Origin: Chitinophaga sp. sic0106
Lineage (GTDB): Bacteria; Bacteroidota; Bacteroidia; Chitinophagales; Chitinophagaceae
Direction of reading: 5' to 3'
DNA length: 64,000 nucleotides
Assembly: GCF_019219075.1 (NCBI RefSeq)
Contig: NZ_JAHUWJ010000010.1
Location: forward strand, 62,001-126,000
Shown in pieces: positions 35,500 to 43,974 of this stretch (the first letter of the stretch is position 1; the number at the start of each line of letters is the position of its first letter). A program made the translations under genes and the position numbers. Under the pieces are notes generated by a model, which had not been told where the DNA came from, ran no database searches, and saw only the letters and a list, made by a program, of their open reading frames with translations.

Positions 35500-38307
35500 T
35501 TATTTTTTTGAAAGAAAATTATATCTGAATGAAAGGGTGAAGGTGGTGCCCGGTTTCACGGAGTTCACGATGTAATCGTGTCCTGCCTGGTAAGCAGTTT
35601 TATCACTGCCCGGGAACTTGTAATACCATGCAATCGGCTGCGCCAGAATGTCGCTGATATTTAACCTGAATTCACCCGCTTTATGAAATACTTTTTTGCT
35701 GATCTGGAAGTCAATGATATCTCTCGGACGCTCGTAGGTATCCAGCCCGTCAGCAGTTCCTCTGAACCGGAGGCGCTGGCCAATTCTGTTATACAGGAGG
35801 TTTAGGGAGAAGTCATTGTCTGCCGGTGCATAAGTCAATCCGCCATTGATCAGGTAAGGTGATTGCCCCTGTAACGGTGTTTTCTTATCGGCGCTGCCGG
35901 CTGGCAGGTCAACATTGGAATTAATGTAGGCCGCATTCGCATAGAATACGAGGTTATCAAATATGGAAGAAGAAGAAATAAAGTTTAAACGCTTGCGGAA
36001 CTCCAGTTCTGCACCAATATCAGTAGCGCTTGGCGCATTATTGTAGGATAAGATGCTGTTGCCGTCGTTGGTTTGTTCGATCGGATTTTTGAAATGTTTG
36101 TAGAACACAGATGCAGAAAGTATTTCGCCGGCGCCGGGAAACATTTCCCATCGCAGATCCACGTTGTTGGCGAGACTGCGCTTCAGGTTCTTGTTACCTT
36201 CAATCAGGTATTCGTTATCGAAGTCGTAGTAGCGGAAAGTAGCCAGCTCACGGAACTCCGGACGGTTCACTGTTTGTGAATAGGAAAAGCGGAGATTGGA
36301 TTGTTCATTCAGTGCATAGGTAGCATTCAATGAAGGCAATACATCCACATTGTTATAATGCTGCTTTGGCTCGCCAATGGTGGTCAGTTCCTGTGTATAC
36401 GACTCCACTCTTGCACCCCATACCAGTCGCAGCGCTTCAGCAATTTTATTATCCAGCATCAGGTAGCCGCCGGTAAGGTCGCCGGTACCTTTATAGTCTT
36501 TATTATTCAGGTCAATTTTCGCCAGCAGGATCTTGTATTTGTCGATGTTTTCATTGGTGAAAATCTGATCAACAGTCAGGCCTTTATCCAGCGGAATATT
36601 AGTGTTGGATACAGCGGAAGCATAACCCAGCGCTACCGCAGAGAAATCGCGGCTTCTGTAAACTTTGGTACCACCAAATTTAAATTTCTGGGACTGTCCA
36701 AACATTTCAAATGGCAGCGCGATATTCAGATTAGCACTGTAAATATTTTCTGTCAGTTTGGTATATACACGGCCTGCCTCGCGGATGTTAGGGTTGTTTT
36801 CGTTTGACAGGGTTAAGGTGTAGAAATCATCTCCGTCATATTTTTTGAAAGAGAGGATACGCTGGTCAGGCTGATTTCTTGCGGCACGGCCATAAGCGAT
36901 ATTCCAGTCCACATTCCATTTTCTGTTACCCAGTACATGCGTACCTTCTACGGTGGAATTGTACAGGCTGTTCTGCGTCATTTCAGCGTTGTAGCTGATA
37001 CGAGGCTGACCGGCATTGTTATCATACAGCAATCCGGTACGATTGGTGAATACGTTATTGAAGTCGTTGTTGAAGAAGTTCTTGAATGCAATTTTGTTAT
37101 TGCCAAAATTGTAAGCGAGGTTCAGTACAGCACCCAGGTTATTGGCTTGGGTATAGGAATAATCTTTATAATCAAAGAGGTGTTCAGTTACGTTTTGCTC
37201 GCTACGCTCGCGGTATACGCGGCGCAGGCTGTTGCTATAGTTCAGGGAGAAGATATAGCCGAAACGGTTATTGCCTTTTGTATGCCAGCTGTTACCATTG
37301 GCCAGCTGCACTCCAAAAGGAGGACGGCTCTTTCCTTGCAGTTCACCGCTACTGTAGCTGTTAGGGAATTGTTTGGCGATGGCAATTTTATCCGCATCCG
37401 GGAGCAGGCTGTAATTTCCTTTTGAGGCATTTTTATATGCATCCGGCAATTTTCTTGAACCATCGTCAAATCCTAACCAGTCTGTTTTTCCTTTAGGAGG
37501 AGTGGTATAAAAATCCTTAAATGTAGTTTGGGTATTGTATCCAGTGCTCAGCTGTACATCCAGGAAAGCCTGATCAGGAAAGTCTTTGGTAGATACCTTC
37601 ACTGCTCCGCCGGCAAAGTCAGCTGGCAGGTCAGGAGAAGCCGTTTTAAAGATGGTGATATTATCAATCAGGTTAGAAGGGATGATATCAAAGGAGAATG
37701 CTTTCTTATCCGGTTCGGTGCTCGGCATCACTGCATTATTCATCAGTGTAGTATTATATCTCTCACTTAACCCCCTTACTACTACAAATTTATTATCCTG
37801 TATACTGGTACCACTCACACGTTTGAGTACTTCACCGGTATTTTTATCAGGTGATTTACGAATGAGGTCAGCAGAGATACCATCAGATACTACGGCACTA
37901 TTCTTTTGTGCTGCATAGAGCGCGTTGATGGTTTCCTGTTTATAGGAGCCTTTGATGACTACTTCTTTCAGATCTTTGGAGGCAGCAATTTCCAATATTA
38001 CATCGAGACTTGCAGCGCGGTTTTCCTTCACGGCAACTTCGCTGATGGACTTCGTTTGATAGCCCATGTATTTGAAGTCGATGGTATAGGTACCGGTAGT
38101 AACAGTAAGCGCATAGCGGCCTTCTACGTCGGTAACAGTACCCTGGGCAGTGCCTTGCACTATAATGGTAACACCTGGAATGGCTTCACCGGTTTTTTTA
38201 TCGGTAACTTTTCCGGTAACTTTTCCCGGTCCTGTGGCAAAGGCTGATAGTGAAAGGAAACATACAACTATCAGTGTGAAAAACGGTACAGAATAAATTC
38301 GTTGCAC
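35500..38307 (-). CDS. TonB-dependent outer-membrane receptor
   Basis: 935 aa. Signal peptide ends near SLSAFA (24); a carboxypeptidase-D-like beta domain (about 27-110, GKVTGKVTDKKTGEAIPGVT) precedes a TonB plug (VLKRVSGTSIQDNKFVVVRG) and a barrel ending in FTLSFRYNFLSKK. It has no STN domain and no sigma/anti-sigma genes beside it, so it does not use the regulation of the SusC locus. It imports an unknown ligand across the outer membrane. It heads a two-gene operon with a beta-helix lipoprotein. Four TTAA-type repeats at 11-bp intervals upstream, next to a good -7 box, suggest control by a PhoB/PhoP-type regulator. Confidence 0.95.
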   Translation of the reverse strand: MQRIYSVPFFTLIVVCFLSLSAFATGPGKVTGKVTDKKTGEAIPGVTIIVQGTAQGTVTDVEGRYALTVTTGTYTIDFKYMGYQTKSISEVAVKENRAASLDVILEIAASKDLKEVVIKGSYKQETINALYAAQKNSAVVSDGISADLIRKSPDKNTGEVLKRVSGTSIQDNKFVVVRGLSERYNTTLMNNAVMPSTEPDKKAFSFDIIPSNLIDNITIFKTASPDLPADFAGGAVKVSTKDFPDQAFLDVQLSTGYNTQTTFKDFYTTPPKGKTDWLGFDDGSRKLPDAYKNASKGNYSLLPDADKIAIAKQFPNSYSSGELQGKSRPPFGVQLANGNSWHTKGNNRFGYIFSLNYSNSLRRVYRERSEQNVTEHLFDYKDYSYTQANNLGAVLNLAYNFGNNKIAFKNFFNNDFNNVFTNRTGLLYDNNAGQPRISYNAEMTQNSLYNSTVEGTHVLGNRKWNVDWNIAYGRAARNQPDQRILSFKKYDGDDFYTLTLSNENNPNIREAGRVYTKLTENIYSANLNIALPFEMFGQSQKFKFGGTKVYRSRDFSAVALGYASAVSNTNIPLDKGLTVDQIFTNENIDKYKILLAKIDLNNKDYKGTGDLTGGYLMLDNKIAEALRLVWGARVESYTQELTTIGEPKQHYNNVDVLPSLNATYALNEQSNLRFSYSQTVNRPEFRELATFRYYDFDNEYLIEGNKNLKRSLANNVDLRWEMFPGAGEILSASVFYKHFKNPIEQTNDGNSILSYNNAPSATDIGAELEFRKRLNFISSSSIFDNLVFYANAAYINSNVDLPAGSADKKTPLQGQSPYLINGGLTYAPADNDFSLNLLYNRIGQRLRFRGTADGLDTYERPRDIIDFQISKKVFHKAGEFRLNISDILAQPIAWYYKFPGSDKTAYQAGHDYIVNSVKPGTTFTLSFRYNFLSKK

Positions 38308-38385
38308 GGATGATGTAATTTTTATAAGCTATGTATACAGAACGTTGATTTTAATCTGGTGCTAATCGCATTCTAATTTCTGATA

Positions 38386-38393
38386 CAAAAGTA
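38386..38393 (-). promoter_or_regulatory. -7 element of the TonB receptor operon
   Basis: On the minus strand TACTTTTG matches TAnnTTTG exactly. There is no TTG at the -33 position; the TTAA repeats end 11 bp upstream of this box, as expected for an activator-dependent promoter. Confidence 0.5.
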
Positions 38394-38404
38394 TCCGGTA
38401 GATA

Positions 38405-38443
38405 TTAACACAGTATTAACGGATGGTTATGCTAATATTAAAT
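38405..38443 (-). promoter_or_regulatory. candidate Pho box upstream of the TonB receptor
   Basis: On the + strand TTAACA, TTAACG, TTATGC and TTAAAT begin at 38405, 38416, 38427 and 38438: an 11-bp period over four repeats. The arrangement resembles TTAACA-N5 Pho boxes of Bacillus and the 11-bp period of the E. coli Pho box. The same pattern precedes DUF47-pit. Confidence 0.5.
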
Positions 38444-38493
38444 CGTACTAACTGCATCGGGCATACGAAAATTTCTTTCATCCAAAAATTAAA

Positions 38494-38564
38494 GGGGCAC
38501 AGCCTGCGGCCGTGCCCCCTCTTTACTTTCGATCGCGTGCCAAAGGCACACGATCGAAAGTAAA
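38494..38564. repeat. tandem hairpin pair downstream of the 38575 gene
   Basis: Hairpin 1: 38494-38518, 11-bp stem with one mismatch, tip GCC-TGC-GGC. Hairpin 2: 38522-38564, 20-bp stem with one mismatch, tip GCC-AAA-GGC. The centres are 37 bp apart. The pair lies at the 3' end of the minus-strand gene at 38575 and well upstream of the receptor operon promoter. Confidence 0.85.
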
Positions 38565-38574
38565 AATGATTTAT

Positions 38575-38973
38575 TTAATAGGAAATATTCTGGGAGGGAA
38601 ACTGTCTGTTATTCATCAGCATATCCAGCGAAATATCCAGCTGGTAATTTTTCTCTTCTTTTTTAGGTTGGGAAGAGGAGATCTGAAACAGGTGCTGGCT
38701 TTTATTCGTAAAAGGTTTATTGTCTTTGTTGCACAATTCCAGGGTGAAGTTGAACCGTTCTTCTACTTCTTCTTCAAACTCGCGGAGGCTCAATGTTTCA
38801 TCAATAGGAAATTCCACCAGGTTTTCATCATCGAAGCCGGCTTCTTTAAGGGTATCAAACGCATTTGCAAGAGAATGACGCATATATACTGCTACGTTAC
38901 AAGACAGCAAACGTTGCATTTGCATTTGCAGGAGGGAAATTGTCATGAGTGGATGTAACTTCAGTACTTTCAT
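38575..38973 (-). CDS. acidic protein of unknown function
   Basis: 132 aa. No signal peptide is clear, although the N-terminal 30 residues are Met/Leu-rich (MKVLKLHPLMTISLLQMQMQ). The middle is strongly acidic (LREFEEEVEERF) and predicted helical; the C-terminus is rich in Lys, Gln and Asn. I recognise no family. It has its own terminator-like hairpin pair and about 147 bp of A/T-rich upstream sequence without a clear promoter. A real gene is likely because of the frame length, codon use similar to neighbours and a fitting intergenic layout, but function is open. Confidence 0.6.
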   Translation of the reverse strand: MKVLKLHPLMTISLLQMQMQRLLSCNVAVYMRHSLANAFDTLKEAGFDDENLVEFPIDETLSLREFEEEVEERFNFTLELCNKDNKPFTNKSQHLFQISSSQPKKEEKNYQLDISLDMLMNNRQFPSQNISY

Positions 38974-39120
38974 CTTGATGTATGATCTTTCTGTTCCAAA
39001 AGGTCCAATACGGATACTTGTTTATTTACTGGCAAAAGTAGGACCCTACTTTTAATTTAATATTAAGTACCTGTTATGTTTATGTGAAACTTATGATTTT
39101 TTAATAAAATGTGTAAAAAA

Positions 39121-39933
39121 TTAAAAGGCATTGGAAGGGAACACCAACGGCAGGTCATCTTCGTCTTCCGGGATAACGACGCGGGTTTTGGAAACAGGAT
39201 GATGGTAGAGGGTCCATTGCTGGTTGGCATATTCGAGTGAGGTCAGGCTTTCTACCCAGTCACCGGAGTTGAGATAGGTAACGGTTTTATTACCCACCTG
39301 CATTTCTTTAATGAGTGGCTGGTGGATGTGGCCGCAGCAAACAACGTCAATATTTTTATCGGCGGCAATTTCTGCTACGGTTTGTTCAAAGTCTGATATA
39401 AATTTCACGGCTTGTTTTACCCCTTGTTTTACTTTTTTGGAGAAGGACATCTTCTCTTTGCCAAATTTTTCGAGGGCATTATTAACGAGGCGGTTCAGGA
39501 TGATCAGGAGATCATAGCCCTTTCCTCCCAGTTTGGCCAGCCATTTTGAGTTTTTCATGGTAACGTCGTACACGTCGCCATGGAAGAACCAGTGCTTTTT
39601 GCCGTCGATGTCGATTATCAGCTTATCGTCGATTTTGAAGTTGCTGAGTTCAAAGCCGGAGTATTTGCGCATGGCTTCGTCATGGTTGCCGGTGAGGTAT
39701 ACCACCTGGGTACCTTTACCGATCATTTTGAGGATACGGCGGATAACCTTGGTATGGGACTTCGGGAAGTATCGTTTGCTGAACTGCCAGATATCGATAA
39801 TATCCCCGTTGAGCACCAATATCTTTGGATCGATGCTGTCCAGGTATTGTATGAGCTCTTTGGCGTGGCAGCCGAAGATGCCGAGGTGTACATCTGAGAT
39901 AACGGCTATATCTAAAGGACGCTTGTCTGACAT
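39121..39933 (-). CDS. LpxH-like metallophosphoesterase
   Basis: 270 aa, cytoplasmic, no signal peptide. All calcineurin-type metal-binding motifs are seen: SDVHLG (residue 13 on), NGDIID, GNHDE, FFHGDVYD and GHIHQP. The family includes UDP-2,3-diacylglucosamine diphosphatases (LpxH/LpxI step of lipid A synthesis), and this type of protein is the usual candidate for that step in Bacteroidota; a different phosphoesterase substrate is possible. The gene stands alone; its 5' end faces the DUF47-pit operon. Confidence 0.85.
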   Translation of the reverse strand: MSDKRPLDIAVISDVHLGIFGCHAKELIQYLDSIDPKILVLNGDIIDIWQFSKRYFPKSHTKVIRRILKMIGKGTQVVYLTGNHDEAMRKYSGFELSNFKIDDKLIIDIDGKKHWFFHGDVYDVTMKNSKWLAKLGGKGYDLLIILNRLVNNALEKFGKEKMSFSKKVKQGVKQAVKFISDFEQTVAEIAADKNIDVVCCGHIHQPLIKEMQVGNKTVTYLNSGDWVESLTSLEYANQQWTLYHHPVSKTRVVIPEDEDDLPLVFPSNAF

Positions 39934-40020
39934 TCAATTGTAGGTATGAACAAGTTGCCGGGCAGCTTGTTTTATTAGTTAAATTGACAATGCAAAGGAA
40001 AAATCGCTATATTACTTTTA

Positions 40021-40048
40021 TATTAATCCAATGTTAAGGAATTATTAA
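40021..40048 (+). promoter_or_regulatory. candidate Pho box upstream of DUF47-pit
   Basis: TATTAA, TGTTAA and TATTAA start at 40021, 40032 and 40043, an exact 11-bp period. Read on the other strand they are TTAATA-N5-TTAACA-N5-TTAATA, close to the Bacillus Pho box. They end 13 bp before the TTG box of the promoter. Confidence 0.55.
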
Positions 40049-40061
40049 TTCCTACAGGAAG

Positions 40062-40093
40062 TTGGCAGTAATGGGTTGTGCGGGCTATTTTTG
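40062..40093 (+). promoter_or_regulatory. promoter of DUF47-pit
   Basis: TTG (40062-40064), 21 nt, TATTTTTG (40086-40093): a full match to the Bacteroidota TTG/TAnnTTTG promoter, 24 bp before the ATG. Confidence 0.55.
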
Positions 40094-40117
40094 CGGCAAA
40101 TTTTTAAACTCAAACGT

Positions 40118-40768
40118 ATGGGAGGCTTCAACTCTTTTGTAAAATTATTCATGCCGAAAGACCGGGTATTTTATTCTCTTTTTGAAGATGTTGCTTCCAA
40201 TCTGGTTGAAATGTCTCAGGTCCTGAACGAGCTCGTAGCTACCACCGACCTGTCTGTGCGGAAAGATAAAGTGCACCTGATCGAGCGCCTGGAGCACAAA
40301 AACGACGATTACACCCATCGTATATTTGTTGAGCTGGGACAGAACTTCATCACCCCGTTTGACCGTGAAGACATTCACTACCTGGCTGCCACCCTGGACG
40401 ATGTTGCTGACTATATCCATGGTTCTGCGAAGAGAATGGATATATATAAAGTTCATAATATTAACGATAGCATCCGCAAGCTGGCAGAACTGATCCACCT
40501 GGGCGTTCTGGAGCTGCACAAGGCTATCCACGAGCTCCGCACCATGTCCAACATGCGTATCATCACCGATGCCTGTGTTAAAATCAACAGCCTGGAGAAC
40601 CATGCTGATGACATTTATGATATGGCCATTGCCGAATTGTTCGAAACAGAGCAAAATGCAGCTGAACTGATCAAGATGCGTGAGATCTACCAGGCCCTGG
40701 AAATCGCTACTGATAAGTGCGAAGACTGCGCCAATGTGATCGAAACCATTATCATCAAGTACTCCTAA
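40118..40768 (+). CDS. DUF47 (PhoU-like) accessory protein of the Pit transporter
   Basis: 216 aa from the chosen start MGGFNSFVKLFMPKD. All-helical and rich in Asp, Glu and His (HKNDDYTHRIFVELGQNFITPFDREDIHYL), the pattern of PhoU-like DUF47 proteins that bind metal clusters and modulate phosphate uptake. It sits 41 bp upstream of the pit gene, the normal arrangement. The frame runs to 40076, but the first 14 codons lie downstream of the promoter's -7 box and are not conserved, so the ATG at 40118 is preferred. Confidence 0.93.
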   Translation: MGGFNSFVKLFMPKDRVFYSLFEDVASNLVEMSQVLNELVATTDLSVRKDKVHLIERLEHKNDDYTHRIFVELGQNFITPFDREDIHYLAATLDDVADYIHGSAKRMDIYKVHNINDSIRKLAELIHLGVLELHKAIHELRTMSNMRIITDACVKINSLENHADDIYDMAIAELFETEQNAAELIKMREIYQALEIATDKCEDCANVIETIIIKYS

Positions 40769-40809
40769 GGGGTGCCTGCCTGTCCTGAACGTATAATTAC
40801 GGTATCACC

Positions 40810-41811
40810 ATGACCTTACTAGTTGTTATTATTATACTGGCCTTCATTTTTGACTATATCAATGGTTTTCATGATGCTGCCAACTCTATCGCCACGATAG
40901 TATCCACCAAGGTACTGACGCCGTTTCAGGCTGTACTTTGGGCCGCAGTTTTCAACTTTGCTGCGTTTTTCATTGCCAAGTATATCATTGGAGAGTTTAA
41001 AGTAGCCAACTCCGTTGCCAGCTCAGTGTTTGAACAATTCATTACACTAAAAGTTATTTTGAGCGGCCTGGTGGCTGCCATTACCTGGAACCTGTTTACC
41101 TGGTGGCTGGGTATCCCTTCCAGTTCATCCCACACCCTGATCGGGGGCTTCATCGGTGCCGCTGTAACCAGCGCAGGTACCCTGGATGTGATCAACTACC
41201 ATAAAGTACTGCCAATCGTGTACTTTATCGTGCTGGCGCCACTGATCGGTATGATCGTATCGTTCATCTTCACCCTGATTATTGTCAATATCTGCCGCCG
41301 GGCAAATCCGTATAAGGCCGAAAACTGGTTCAAACGTTTACAGCTGCTGTCCAGTGCGGCCCTGAGTCTTGGCCACGGTAGTAACGATGCCCAGAAAGTA
41401 ATGGGTATCATTGCTGCTGCCATGGTAGCAGCCGGACATATCCCTAACATTAAGGCGATGCCCAACTGGATTCCGCTGGCCTGCTTTACTGCCATTGCGC
41501 TTGGTACCATGAGCGGTGGCTGGAAAATCGTTAAAACCATGGGTACCCGTATTACCAAGGTAACCCCACTGGAGGGCGTAGCCGCAGAAGGTGCCGGTGC
41601 CGTTACCCTGTTCTTTACCGAACACCTGGGTATCCCGGCCAGTACCACGCACGTAATCACCGGTGCCATTATGGGGGTAGGAGCTACCAAACGCCTGTCT
41701 GCCGTTAGATGGGGCGTTACCGTTAGTCTGCTCTGGGCATGGGTACTCACCATTCCAATCAGCGGCCTCCTGGCAGCTATTACTTATGGTATCGTAAGTA
41801 TTTTCATTTAA
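40810..41811 (+). CDS. pit: PiT family inorganic phosphate transporter
   Basis: 333 aa, about 10 membrane helices. Both PiT signature repeats are visible: FDYINGFHDAANSIATIVSTK near the start and SLGHGSNDAQKVMGIIAAAM in the middle, plus the GIPSSSSHTLIGG and GIPASTTHVITGA re-entrant loops. It imports phosphate (as metal phosphate or with protons or sodium) across the inner membrane. The DUF47 gene upstream and the Pho-box-like repeats support a phosphate role. A strong terminator follows. Confidence 0.97.
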   Translation: MTLLVVIIILAFIFDYINGFHDAANSIATIVSTKVLTPFQAVLWAAVFNFAAFFIAKYIIGEFKVANSVASSVFEQFITLKVILSGLVAAITWNLFTWWLGIPSSSSHTLIGGFIGAAVTSAGTLDVINYHKVLPIVYFIVLAPLIGMIVSFIFTLIIVNICRRANPYKAENWFKRLQLLSSAALSLGHGSNDAQKVMGIIAAAMVAAGHIPNIKAMPNWIPLACFTAIALGTMSGGWKIVKTMGTRITKVTPLEGVAAEGAGAVTLFFTEHLGIPASTTHVITGAIMGVGATKRLSAVRWGVTVSLLWAWVLTIPISGLLAAITYGIVSIFI

Positions 41812-41844
41812 ATAATACGGATCACCTCCGGAATAATATTAGCT

Positions 41845-41872
41845 AAAACCTGCGCCTGTCGCAGGTTTTTTG
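41845..41872 (+). terminator. intrinsic terminator after pit
   Basis: 10-bp stem AAAACCTGCG/CGCAGGTTTT (41845-41854 with 41860-41869), loop CCTGT, then more T. Confidence 0.9.
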
Positions 41873-41994
41873 CTTTAATAGCTTTACAGCTGCTATAAAT
41901 TCGCTCCTCTAAGAATTTTACGCAAACGTGTGCCTTACATTTATACCTATAAACTATTATTTTTGTAGGATTACTAAACTGAATTGAATTACCA

Positions 41995-42867
41995 ATGAAA
42001 GGAATTATCCTGGCTGGTGGGTCCGGCACCCGATTACACCCCATCACTTACGCGATCAGCAAACAGATAATGCCCGTTTATGATAAACCTATGATCTACT
42101 ACCCGCTGTCTACCCTCATGCTGGCAGGTATTAAAGATATCCTTATCATTTCCACACCTCATGATCTCCCTGCTTTTCAACGCCTCTTCGGCGATGGCAG
42201 CCAACTGGGGCTCTCCCTCAGCTACGCAGAACAGCCACAGCCAAACGGTCTGGCGCAGGCATTCGTAATCGGTGAACAATTCATTGGTACAGACAATGTT
42301 GCACTGGTTCTGGGAGATAATATCTTCTATGGCGCCGGATTAGGTACCCAATTGGCAAACAACGTGCATCCGGACGGTGGTATCGTATATGCATACCAGG
42401 TATCCGATCCGGAAAGATATGGAGTGGTTGAATTTGCCGATGATATGACAGTAGTATCCATCGAAGAAAAACCAGCAAAACCTAAATCTAACTTTGCCGT
42501 ACCAGGCCTTTATTTTTACGATAACTCCGTGGTGGAAATCGCTAAGAACCTGGAGCCAAGCCCACGTGGTGAATACGAAATTACTGATGTTAATAAAGAA
42601 TATTTGAAGCGTGGAAAGTTAAAAGTGTCTATCTTACCCCGTGGTACCGCGTGGCTGGATACCGGCACCTTCGACTCCCTCATGCAGGCTTCGCAGTTTG
42701 TACAGGTGATCGAACAACGCCAGGGCATTAAAATCGCATGCATCGAGGAAATCGCCTACCGTAAAGGCTTTATCGATGCTGCACAATTACAGCAACTGGC
42801 TAAACCACTGCTGAAAAGCGGCTACGGACAATATCTTGAATCCGTACTCCAACAAAAATTGATCTGA
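41995..42867 (+). CDS. rfbA: glucose-1-phosphate thymidylyltransferase
   Basis: 290 aa, the usual length. The nucleotidyltransferase signature GGSGTRLHPIT (8-18), the KP motif (VYDKPMIYYPLS) and the LGDNIFYG metal-binding segment are present. It makes dTDP-glucose from dTTP and glucose-1-phosphate, the first step to dTDP-rhamnose and other dTDP-sugars of surface polysaccharides. The usual partners rfbB, rfbC and rfbD are not in the window; instead galE follows 28 bp downstream, so the unit supplies nucleotide sugars in general. Confidence 0.95.
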   Translation: MKGIILAGGSGTRLHPITYAISKQIMPVYDKPMIYYPLSTLMLAGIKDILIISTPHDLPAFQRLFGDGSQLGLSLSYAEQPQPNGLAQAFVIGEQFIGTDNVALVLGDNIFYGAGLGTQLANNVHPDGGIVYAYQVSDPERYGVVEFADDMTVVSIEEKPAKPKSNFAVPGLYFYDNSVVEIAKNLEPSPRGEYEITDVNKEYLKRGKLKVSILPRGTAWLDTGTFDSLMQASQFVQVIEQRQGIKIACIEEIAYRKGFIDAAQLQQLAKPLLKSGYGQYLESVLQQKLI

Positions 42868-42895
42868 AAAATTAAATCGTAAATCTAAAATTATC

Positions 42896-43924
42896 ATGAA
42901 GGTTCTTGTTACCGGTGGTTGTGGCTATATTGGCGCCCATACTATTGTAGATCTGATTAATAATGGATTCGATGTAGTGTCTGTTGACAGCAACATCAGA
43001 AGCACCACACAATTGTTGGACGGCATCGAAAAAATTACCGGAAAGAAAGTCCGTAATTATAAAGTGGATTTGTGCAACCTGGAAGATACCCATGCCGTTT
43101 TCCATGAAAACAGGGATATCGTAGGGGTGATCCACTTTGCAGCACTGAAAACCGTTCCTGAGTCAGTGGCTGACCCTTTACTGTACTTCCACAATAACCT
43201 GACCTCCCTCGTCAATGTGCTGAAATGCGTGAAGGAATTCAATATTCCTAATCTGGTGTTCTCTTCCTCCTGCTCCGTTTACGGCAATACCAATGCCCTG
43301 CCGGTGGTAGAAGAAACCCCGCTCGGAGAAGCACAATCACCATACGCACGTACCAAACAAATGGGCGAGCAGATAATCCAGGATTACAGCCATGTAAACG
43401 ATACCCAGTCCATCATCCTCCGGTATTTTAACCCGGTAGGTGCGCACCCGTCCGGCCTGATCGGCGAGCTGCCACTGGGCAAACCAGATAACCTGGTACC
43501 TGTAATCACCCAAACGGCTATTGGAAAAATTCCTAAAATGACCGTTTTCGGATCTGATTATGATACCCGCGATGGCTCCTGCGTACGTGATTATATTCAT
43601 GTGACTGACATTGCTGCGGCTCATACCAAAGCACTCCAATACCTCCTGGACCATAAAAATGAAAGCAACTGCGAAATCTTTAACCTGGGTACCGGCAACG
43701 GCGTGACCGTACTGGAAGCAATCCTGGCGTTCGAAAAGATCTCCGGTGTTAAACTGAATTACGCCATGGGCCCACGTCGCCCGGGAGATGTGATCGCCAT
43801 CTACGCCAATAACAGCAAAGCCAAAGAGAAACTTGGCTGGCTGCCACAAATTGGTATAGAAGACTGCATGCGCACCGCCTGGCAGTGGGAAGTAAGCCTC
43901 CGTAATAAAGTATTAAGTAATTAG
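42896..43924 (+). CDS. galE: UDP-glucose 4-epimerase
   Basis: 342 aa, extended SDR enzyme. The NAD-binding GGCGYIGAH motif (7-15) and the catalytic YARTK (Tyr150, Lys154) with the preceding FSSSCSVYG (Ser/Thr part of the triad) are present. It interconverts UDP-glucose and UDP-galactose. It lies 28 bp after rfbA and 50 bp before the transketolase subunit gene, so the three may be one transcript feeding sugar nucleotides and pentose phosphates. Confidence 0.96.
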   Translation: MKVLVTGGCGYIGAHTIVDLINNGFDVVSVDSNIRSTTQLLDGIEKITGKKVRNYKVDLCNLEDTHAVFHENRDIVGVIHFAALKTVPESVADPLLYFHNNLTSLVNVLKCVKEFNIPNLVFSSSCSVYGNTNALPVVEETPLGEAQSPYARTKQMGEQIIQDYSHVNDTQSIILRYFNPVGAHPSGLIGELPLGKPDNLVPVITQTAIGKIPKMTVFGSDYDTRDGSCVRDYIHVTDIAAAHTKALQYLLDHKNESNCEIFNLGTGNGVTVLEAILAFEKISGVKLNYAMGPRRPGDVIAIYANNSKAKEKLGWLPQIGIEDCMRTAWQWEVSLRNKVLSN

Positions 43925-43974
43925 AACTCATCATTCTAATTGTTTACTTTTACGCATCATTTTAAAAATCCGTT

